DNA of 64,000 nt from NCBI GenBank assembly GCA_022601195.1, contig JAHZIX010000017.1, positions 310,001 through 374,000 on the forward strand, in the 5' to 3' direction. Of the stretch, positions 57,189 through 64,000 are shown in pieces. The notes under the pieces are model-generated. The model ran no database searches. It was not told the DNA's origin and worked only from the letters and a program-made list of their open reading frames with translations. Origin of the DNA: Deltaproteobacteria bacterium. GTDB lineage: Bacteria > Acidobacteriota > Thermoanaerobaculia > Multivoradales > JAHZIX01. The number at the start of each line of letters is the position of its first letter. The first letter of the stretch is position 1. The position numbers and the translations under genes were made by a program.

Positions 57189-57737
57189 TTGAAGATCGAG
57201 CGAGCCAAAGTGAAGAAAAGCCTGGATGACATCGATGCGAGGATGATTCAACTCCTCCGCGCCCACGCCCGCACCCCGTTGGTGAGCCTTGCCAAACAGG
57301 TCGGTCTTTCCCGTAGCGCCACTCAGGAGCGCCTGCGCCGATTGGAGAGTCAAGGAGTCATCGCCGGCTACACGGTCCTATTTCAGCCACCGGACGACTC
57401 CGCCCTTCAAGCCTGGATCTACATCAAATTCGCTTCAGGATTTCGCTGCGCCGACGTCGTCCCCCACCTCCTCGCCTCTCCCCAGGTCCGTCTCTGCCAT
57501 AGCTTGGCCGGCACCACGGATCTGGTCCTTCGGGTTGAAACAGCGTCCTCCGGAGAGCTCTCGAAGCTACGGGAGAGCTGGATGGAGATCGAAGGCATTT
57601 CCGAAGCGCTCACCCATCCAGTCTTGGAGGTTCACTACGAGGGAAACGGTCAACGTTCGCCAATCGGTGGAGCCCTTCCCCTGGAAGGAGCTGCCACGGG
57701 AAGTCACCCCGGGGCGTCCCCAAAGGAAAAGCCATGA
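57189..57737 (+). CDS. Lrp/AsnC family regulator
   Basis: LDDIDARMIQLLRAHARTPLVSLAKQVGLSRSATQERLRRLESQGVIAGYTVLFQP. Confidence 0.92.
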   Translation: MKIERAKVKKSLDDIDARMIQLLRAHARTPLVSLAKQVGLSRSATQERLRRLESQGVIAGYTVLFQPPDDSALQAWIYIKFASGFRCADVVPHLLASPQVRLCHSLAGTTDLVLRVETASSGELSKLRESWMEIEGISEALTHPVLEVHYEGNGQRSPIGGALPLEGAATGSHPGASPKEKP

Positions 57738-58456
57738 AATCAGAACGCTTCTTCACTTTCATCCAGCGGGTCAATTCCCTCTTCCTTTTCGTCGTTGGAC
57801 TCGTGGTTCTGGGCCTGTTGATAGGAACAGCCTTGGAATCGATACTCGATCTATTGAGGCCCAAACCCGCAAAGAAGGTGGTACAGGTCCACAATGAGGA
57901 GACTCCTGAAAGTTCCCTATTCTTCGGATCCTTCGATCGGCTGCCCGGTACAGATATTCTTTGGTCGCCGGTTCTTTCGTCGGACGGCTACCCCTCCAAG
58001 CTTTCCTCCAAAGGTTCTCGGGAGACCAGGAACTACCTGTTCTTCGACTTGGAGGCCAAGAGATCCTCCTGGTTGGTGGATGGAAATGAGCAGGTCTTTT
58101 CCTGGTATCAAGTGGCCACCGTCGAGGACGCAGAAACGGATTCTTCCCGAGCCATCGCCCTCCTCTTTCTAGTCATCTCCGAGGATTCCGATGGCGATGG
58201 CAGGTTGACCGAGGATGACGAAGCGGCCCTTGCCCTCGCCGACCCCACCGGGCAACGCATGACTACCCTGCTCTCCGGAGTAGAAAGAATCGATAGCTTC
58301 GAGGTCTTTTCTCCCAGCCGCGGCTTTCTCTTTCTGGTCTCGGGCGGATCCCTCAAAGTGGCGGAGCTGGACCTCGAGAGGCTGGAGATTCTTTCCATCG
58401 ACCCCCTGCCTTCGATTCCACTAGCTGGAGGCAAAGAGATTCCGACACCTTCCTAA
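57734..58456 (+). CDS. Protein of unknown function with N-terminal TM segment
   Basis: FIQRVNSLFLFVVGLVVLGLLIGTAL; starts in ATGA overlap with the Lrp gene. Confidence 0.7.
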   Translation: MKSERFFTFIQRVNSLFLFVVGLVVLGLLIGTALESILDLLRPKPAKKVVQVHNEETPESSLFFGSFDRLPGTDILWSPVLSSDGYPSKLSSKGSRETRNYLFFDLEAKRSSWLVDGNEQVFSWYQVATVEDAETDSSRAIALLFLVISEDSDGDGRLTEDDEAALALADPTGQRMTTLLSGVERIDSFEVFSPSRGFLFLVSGGSLKVAELDLERLEILSIDPLPSIPLAGGKEIPTPS

Positions 58457-58656
58457 CGTGTCTCCGCCGGTCCAGGTTATTGGCACATCTGGGGCGGTCC
58501 CGTTGTACAGCTCTCATGAGTAGTGGGGGGGCAATCCGGAACTCAGACTATGGTGCCCCCTTTCTGCCGAAGTGCTTCTCAAAGCCAGCAATGCCGGGTG
58601 CGCCACTGTTCTTGACGCTCCCTATCCTCGCACCACTGCGCTCAGGCCCCAAGTAG

Positions 58657-59463
58657 TTACGGACACAGACCAAGAGGGTTAGAAAAATCTATGCCATTGA
58701 ACTCGCAGCTGTTGAGGAGGTAGAAGTTGCCGCCGGTGAAGTCGGTAAACCCGTAGGTGTTGTTTACGTCTGAACTGTTGAAGCTGAGGTAGTTCACGGT
58801 GGATAAGCTGGCAACGCCTTCGGACTGATTCCCCATAATTTGGTTACGGTAGAGGATGTTGCCGTCGGAGGTCCCTTGGATGACCACGCCGGCGCTGAAG
58901 TTCTGGGAAGCGTTGTTTCGGACCAGTGCGTTGCCGTCCGCATCGATGAGATCGATGCCGCGGAAACCGTTGGCCACGGCGACGTTTTCTATCAGCATGT
59001 TACCGATAGAGTTAATCACAGCAAAGCCACGACCAGCGTTGTTTTGCGCTTGATTTTTCTCCAAGACGTTTCCATCCGATCCTCCAGAGAGTTGGAACGC
59101 ACCGTTGCCCACGGAGGTGTTGTTGATGGCTATGTTGTTGGTCAGATAGTTCGACGATGACCCCATGAGCCGGAAGCCCACGGCGAAGTTCGCCACCGTG
59201 CAGTTCTCGACAATGACCCCAGTTCGGCCATTTAGCTGGATACCGGTGCCGCCTCCGGAGCCGGTTATGGTGAAGCCGTTGCAGTCGAGAGTTATGTCGT
59301 CGGCACCAATGGTGGGTCCGTCGCCAGCGCAAATTGCCGGTCCGACTAGCGTGGTACTGGTCAGCAACGTGGTTACGCACTGCGCTCCTGCCTCGATGCT
59401 GAAGAAAGTAAGTAGGGCGATCATCAGGGCAAGCGGTGTCACCATCAGTCGTTTCATTGTCAT
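58657..59463 (-). CDS. Secreted right-handed parallel beta-helix (NosD/pectate-lyase-like) repeat protein
   Basis: Signal peptide; DDITLDCNGFTITGSGGGTGIQLNGRTGVIVENCTVANF...repeats of N-x-(V/I/L)xxN. Confidence 0.85.
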   Translation of the reverse strand: MTMKRLMVTPLALMIALLTFFSIEAGAQCVTTLLTSTTLVGPAICAGDGPTIGADDITLDCNGFTITGSGGGTGIQLNGRTGVIVENCTVANFAVGFRLMGSSSNYLTNNIAINNTSVGNGAFQLSGGSDGNVLEKNQAQNNAGRGFAVINSIGNMLIENVAVANGFRGIDLIDADGNALVRNNASQNFSAGVVIQGTSDGNILYRNQIMGNQSEGVASLSTVNYLSFNSSDVNNTYGFTDFTGGNFYLLNSCEFNGIDFSNPLGLCP

Positions 59464-59930
59464 CTCCTTGAGTAAATCTCAGTTGTTTCTTCCGTTGGTG
59501 CGTTGCACTAACTCGGCCTGAGCTCGCGCTCCCCAATGGAAAATTGGGTCAGGCTCTCCGCTTAGATCCGAAGCCAGAGCTAGGCGGCTGCGGTACTGCA
59601 TGCAGAGTCGTCCCCACCAGAGAGGCTAGAGACAGAAAGAGCGAGACCTTAGGGTTCTTACCGCGCTTCATTTAATAGAAATACCACAACAAGACGCTTA
59701 AGAAAACTCTTATTTCCGCGTTACCGCTTAACGAGTACTACTGGGCTTTCGGAGGTCCTCAAACAATAGGCCCACCAGATGGCACTCTCTATCGCCAAGG
59801 GTTCCTCCCTAAAGCCCTATGACCAAGCTGATTGACCGGATTAAGGGGCCACTCTAATCAGTTAGGCAACAAAAAGGTTGCGCTTCACGGAGCAGGCTGG
59901 TAACCTAAAGGCAACTAGGAGGTTGCATAA

Positions 59931-60380
59931 ATGGAAGACCGTATTGAAAAGAGTGTGGATCTGAAAGCCCCCATCGCACGAGTTTGGCGAGCCTTGACGG
60001 ACCATGAGGAATTCGGCCAGTGGTTTCAGGTCCGGCTGGATGGACCCTTTGCCGTGGGAGAGATCTCTCAAGGGCAAGTCACCTATGAAGGGTGCAGCCA
60101 TATGAAATGGGTGGCCCAGGTCGAAGTGATGGAAACCGAGCGGCGGTTCTCTTTCCACTGGTGCCCCCTCTCGGAAGATGCTAGCAAGAGCTTCTCCAAC
60201 GAACCCAAGACCCTGGTCGAGTTCACCCTAGAGGAAATTCCCGGCGGGACCCGTCTATTGGTTTCCGAATCGGGATTTGCCTCTCTGCCGGAAGGCCTGG
60301 ATCGGGAAGGTGCCTGGCGTAGGAACAGCGACGGGTGGACTCAGCAAGTCCAGAACATCGCTGCCCATGTCCATGCTTGA
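59931..60380 (+). CDS. SRPBCC/AHSA1-like protein
   Basis: IEKSVDLKAPIARVWRALTDHEEFGQWFQVRLDGPFAVGEISQGQVTYEG. Confidence 0.9.
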   Translation: MEDRIEKSVDLKAPIARVWRALTDHEEFGQWFQVRLDGPFAVGEISQGQVTYEGCSHMKWVAQVEVMETERRFSFHWCPLSEDASKSFSNEPKTLVEFTLEEIPGGTRLLVSESGFASLPEGLDREGAWRRNSDGWTQQVQNIAAHVHA

Positions 60381-60717
60381 GTCGAATCCTCCATCGAGCC
60401 CGACTCAAGGGAACCCAGCGCCGGTATTCGCTGCTCTCGGGGATCCGACTCGCCTGGCCCTGATCTCTCGCCTCGGGGATGGCCAGGCCCGTTCCATCGC
60501 CCAACTCTCGAATGGCTTCGAGCTCACCCGACAAGGGGTGACCAAGCACTTACGAGTTTTGGAAGAGGCAGGGATCGTTGCCTCGAGCCGGGTCGGCCGG
60601 GAGAATCACTTCTCCTATGTCCCGGAACCCATCGAGGGAGTTCGCTCCTACCTGGACTCGGTTTGTGAACAATGGGACGACGCTTTGTCCAGGCTGAAGG
60701 CCTTCGTCGAGAGCTAA
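60367..60717 (+). CDS. ArsR-family winged-helix regulator
   Basis: PVFAALGDPTRLALISRLGDGQARSIAQLSNGFELTRQGVTKHLRVLEEAGIVASSRVGRENHFSYVPEPI; start set at MSMLESN. Confidence 0.92.
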   Translation: MSMLESNPPSSPTQGNPAPVFAALGDPTRLALISRLGDGQARSIAQLSNGFELTRQGVTKHLRVLEEAGIVASSRVGRENHFSYVPEPIEGVRSYLDSVCEQWDDALSRLKAFVES

Positions 60718-60921
60718 TCGAAGCATTTCTTCGGTGCGCAGCGGCGAGCCTGACTCGCTGCAAGATCGATTCATCTCCACCCCTTTGGGCCCTATCTAGG
60801 CCTCGAAGGGGTACGTTTAGCCCTCCTAAGGAGGCGAACGGGTCTCGTTGCTCGCTGCTTTTTGCTCGTTGCGGGTGGTTCTGGCATACTCCAAATCGTG
60901 TTCTCTCCTAGGCAACGTTCG

Positions 60922-61284
60922 ATGTCGATCCTCATCCTCTTAGGATGGCTGGCGCCGAGCGTCCTCGCCCTCGGAATCGGTCTACACCTCGCCCTCGATC
61001 ATCACGCCCCCCACGGCGACGAGCACCAGGCGAAGATAGTGGACCTGATGAAGGCGGTGTCCCACGGGCATCACCACGATCACGGCACGATGCCGGAGCA
61101 CCAACACTACGCCCACTTCGACGGTCAGGCCCCTGTTCTCAGGTTCCATCTCAGCCTCTTGGGCGCGCTCCCTACGCCTCCGCTATGGCCAGCAACTCGG
61201 GTCGAGGAATCCACCCTCGATCGATCTCCGAGCAGCGGTTTACCACCCCCTCGTTTTACCACCAACTGTTCCCTACTGCTCTGA
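60922..61284 (+). CDS. Small His-rich protein with N-terminal TM, upstream of the efflux genes
   Basis: MSILILLGWLAPSVLALGIGLHLALDHHAPHGDEHQ...HGHHHDHGTMPEHQHYAHFDG. Confidence 0.55.
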   Translation: MSILILLGWLAPSVLALGIGLHLALDHHAPHGDEHQAKIVDLMKAVSHGHHHDHGTMPEHQHYAHFDGQAPVLRFHLSLLGALPTPPLWPATRVEESTLDRSPSSGLPPPRFTTNCSLLL

Positions 61285-61344
61285 TCCACGGTTCGCGGCC
61301 GGGCTCGTTTCGAGCCTGAAAACTCGACCTGGAAAGGAGCTAGC

Positions 61345-62610
61345 ATGCCTCGTTGCCTCCAAATCGGCCTACTGCCGGTGCTCTTCGTCGTACTTGTCGG
61401 CGCCCAGAGCTCACCGGTGATCACTGAGACCGAATACCTATCGGTCCTAAACCAGAATCATCCTGTCGTTCGCGAAGCTACAGGGGCTATCGCTATGGCC
61501 GAGGCTCGGGTCCTCGAAGCGGCAACTCAGGAGAACCCCGTTCTCGGCGCGATTCGCGAAGACCCAGACGGGCCGGTACGGCAGACCGAGTTGATGATCT
61601 CCTGGCAACTTCCCGATGCCGCCAGGAAGTCAGAGGTCAAAAACCGCCGGCAAGAGGTGAAAGCGGCAAAAGCCCATTTCACAGAGCAGGTGCTGGCCCA
61701 CCGCCTCGCCATGCGGGAGGCCTACGCCAGCTGGGCGGTCGCCAGTGATCGTCAGCGCCGGCTCGCGGCCCAGGCAACTCGCGTCGAAGCTCTGGCGGAG
61801 CGTCAGGCCGCTCGGGCCGAGAAAGGTCTCTCCTCAGGCCTCGAGAGCCATCGATTGAAGCTCGCCGCTAACGCTCTCTTGTCCCGAGTCGCCGTGGCTG
61901 CTGTTGACCGAGAACGGACCCGTGCTCAGGCGGCAACCTGGTATCCAAACCTGCCAAAGGAAGCTCGACCGGTTCTACCGGACCTGCCGGATCTCCTCAT
62001 GGCCGAGGGCTCCCCTGACCGAGTAGGGTCCACGGCTCAGATTCAGGCAGCTGAGGAGAATCTTGCCGCGGCGAGGCTAGCTCGCGTCGCGGCGGGGCGC
62101 TTCCTCAGATCTCCACAAGTCTCGGTGGGCTGGCAACGTCAAGAGGCGGAGTCAGGATCTGTCGGAGGCCCAACTTTTGGGCTCGCCTGGTCGGTTCCTG
62201 TCTTCGATCGCAAACAGGCGGCAAGGGCTTCCGCAGAGGCCCGCATCGAGACGGCACAGATTCGACTGGAGCTCATCGAGGGCGAAGTCAGGGCTTCTCG
62301 CGATGCGGCACGAAAGAGCTTCGAGCACCTCTCCACTGCCCTTGACCAGGGTCGCCAGGAAGGGGGCATCAACGAGCGAATGCTCGACGGCGCCGAGGCG
62401 GCGTTTCGTCTCGGGGAAGCGAGTTTGACGGACCTCCTGGAAATTCAACGTGCCGTCACCGAGGCGGAGCTGGCATTGCTCGACTTGCACGAAGCAGCTT
62501 TGGCCGCCCACCGGGAGATCGAACGTCTCGCCGGGCTGGTTCCTTCTTTTCCACAAACCCACACCGAAAACCCAACCAGCGACTCACCAACCGCGGAGAA
62601 AGCACCATGA
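61345..62610 (+). CDS. TolC-family outer membrane efflux protein (CzcC-like)
   Basis: LNQNHPVVREATGAIAMAEARVLEAATQENPVLGAIRED...RFLRSPQVSVGWQRQE...GLAWSVPVFDRKQAARASAEARIETAQ. Confidence 0.9.
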   Translation: MPRCLQIGLLPVLFVVLVGAQSSPVITETEYLSVLNQNHPVVREATGAIAMAEARVLEAATQENPVLGAIREDPDGPVRQTELMISWQLPDAARKSEVKNRRQEVKAAKAHFTEQVLAHRLAMREAYASWAVASDRQRRLAAQATRVEALAERQAARAEKGLSSGLESHRLKLAANALLSRVAVAAVDRERTRAQAATWYPNLPKEARPVLPDLPDLLMAEGSPDRVGSTAQIQAAEENLAAARLARVAAGRFLRSPQVSVGWQRQEAESGSVGGPTFGLAWSVPVFDRKQAARASAEARIETAQIRLELIEGEVRASRDAARKSFEHLSTALDQGRQEGGINERMLDGAEAAFRLGEASLTDLLEIQRAVTEAELALLDLHEAALAAHREIERLAGLVPSFPQTHTENPTSDSPTAEKAP

Positions 62611-62948
62611 ACAAGAGCTACTTTCTACTGTCTATTCTTTCCTTTGCCCTCCTTTCCATGGCTTGCCAGCAAGGGTCCTACGATGCTCCAAATCCTGGAG
62701 AGACAGCACCCAGCCCGACGGCGGAATCGTCGACCACGAAGGCTCCTGGGATGGATTCGGAAGCTGGGTCAGCAGAAGAGGTCAAGTATGAACCGGCCTA
62801 TCCAGCAGACGTCAGCACGGAGGAGCTGAGTGAGGAGGATGTCGCCCAGCAGGAGACCCAACACTCCCATGATGGCGGAGAGATGCATTCCCACGATGCG
62901 GAGCCGGGCCACCACGAGGACAGCGCCGATGGCCACCACGATCACTGA
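62607..62948 (+). CDS. Small His-rich lipoprotein
   Basis: Lipoprotein signal LSILSFALLSMACQQGS; C-terminus HSHDGGEMHSHDAEPGHHEDSADGHHDH. Confidence 0.7.
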   Translation: MNKSYFLLSILSFALLSMACQQGSYDAPNPGETAPSPTAESSTTKAPGMDSEAGSAEEVKYEPAYPADVSTEELSEEDVAQQETQHSHDGGEMHSHDAEPGHHEDSADGHHDH

Positions 62949-64000
62949 GGGGGCCGGAAGCTACGGGCTTCCGCTCCTCGCTCTCATCTTGCTGGCGAGC
63001 TGTGCCTCTCCGACCGTCGAACCGGCAAATACCCCGGCGAGCACTCCGGCAGGTAGCTGGTCGGTCACCGCCTGGGGGGAACGTTTCGAGCTCTTTCCCG
63101 AGGTCGACCTCTTGGTCGCGGGCCAAGTCGCCATGTCACACACCCACGTGACTCGCCTCGCCGACTTTTCTCCCCTGGGCGAAGGGAAGGTGGAGATCGT
63201 CCTAAAGGGAGCTTCCGGGGAGCAGGTCTTCGAAGCCCCTCAGGCCGACCGTCCGGGAATCTTCGCCATCGAAATGAGGCCCTCTCAGTCCGGAGAGTTC
63301 GATCTGCTTTTTCGGATCCGCGACCAGCATGGAACCGAGGAAATCCGTGGTGGGCGAGTTCGCGTCGGCACCGTGGAAAACCCAGGAGGAGTGCTTCGTG
63401 CCCCTGCTCCTCGAGGTGGTTCCGATGGAGGCGAGCCTCTCTCGCTGCTCAAGGAGCAGCAATGGAAGAGTGTCTTCGGCACCACTTGGGTCCAGGAGGG
63501 GAACTTGGCCCGCAGCGCCGCCGGCCTGGCGAAGTTTCGTCCACCGGCGGGTGGGGAAAGTGCCATTACATCTCCCATAGATGGAGTCCTTCAGCCGACC
63601 GCGAGCTCTCGCTCCTGGCCCTTCGTCGGGCTCCGTGTAGAACAAGGGGCTCCCCTCTTTCAAGTCATTCCCCGGACCGCTCCTGAAAGGAGCCTAATGA
63701 CCCTCGAAGCGGAGTTGGCGACCCTCGAGGCGGAGCTGCTGTTGGCCCAGACCCGCCGCGCTCGTCTGGAAGAGCTCCTCGCCCTCGAGGCCACCAGCCA
63801 ACGGGAAGTGGACGAGGCTCGATCTCGAGCCGAGACTCTCGAGGTGCGGAAGGGAGCGGCAGCAAGAGACTTGGAAGCGGCCCGGTCATCGCGAGGCGGA
63901 GGACCGGTGGGAAGCCATCGCGGGGTTGCCCTCAAGGCTCCCTTTTCCGGGGAAATTGCGGCGGTCACCGCAACCCCTGGAGCGACCATCACCGCAGGAG
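62929..64000 (+). CDS. Efflux RND periplasmic adaptor (HlyD/CzcB-like), 3' truncated by window end
   Basis: My translation from ATG 62929: MATTITEGAGSYGLPLLALILLASCASP...SPIDGVLQPTASSRSWPFVGLRVEQGAPLFQVIP...LKAPFSGEIAAVTATPGATITAG; open to the window end, absent from the ORF track. Confidence 0.82.
   Translation, partial: MATTITEGAGSYGLPLLALILLASCASPTVEPANTPASTPAGSWSVTAWGERFELFPEVDLLVAGQVAMSHTHVTRLADFSPLGEGKVEIVLKGASGEQVFEAPQADRPGIFAIEMRPSQSGEFDLLFRIRDQHGTEEIRGGRVRVGTVENPGGVLRAPAPRGGSDGGEPLSLLKEQQWKSVFGTTWVQEGNLARSAAGLAKFRPPAGGESAITSPIDGVLQPTASSRSWPFVGLRVEQGAPLFQVIPRTAPERSLMTLEAELATLEAELLLAQTRRARLEELLALEATSQREVDEARSRAETLEVRKGAAARDLEAARSSRGGGPVGSHRGVALKAPFSGEIAAVTATPGATITAG

Noticed and set aside
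59464-59930. AT-richer intergenic stretch between the beta-helix gene and the SRPBCC gene as a possible ncRNA
   Set aside because: No clear conserved structure or terminator I could support by eye.
1-64000. CRISPR arrays, IS elements, integrases, prophage or known anti-phage systems
   Set aside because: No regularly spaced repeats and no transposase, recombinase, phage structural or recognisable defence proteins in the translated ORFs.

Overview
The window is about 64 kb of bacterial chromosome. It looks Acidobacteriota-like, which is inferred from gene content and order only. The left half (about 2-30 kb) is mostly a minus-strand housekeeping block: fused LptF/LptG, ParAB, a bifunctional nuclease, MiaB, a regulatory PTS cluster (EI, HPr, EIIA-Man, RapZ, HprK, EIIA-Ntr) with HPF and RpoN, LptB, an LptC/OstA fusion, RecJ, AccA, PriA, CarD and a tRNA-Leu. 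The right half (about 31-64 kb) is accessory. It contains three small secreted Cys-rich proteins, two of which share an identical 7-Cys framework, a structured 5' element and a 3' hairpin. It also contains tandem dockerin-like proteins, an ECF sigma/Ser-Thr kinase pair split at an A8 tract, a cytochrome c/vWD fusion with a tandem copy collapsed by an internal deletion, several gene remnants, two MFS transporters, and a metal-efflux (Czc-like) locus with His-rich small proteins that runs off the window. The observations I rate highest are the Cys7 secreted family with its conserved flanks, a pair of identical perfect palindromes upstream of parAB, and the CXXCH/vWD fusion with its decayed duplicate. 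No CRISPR array, transposase, prophage or recognised defence system was seen. All family calls come from reading translated sequence; no database search was run.
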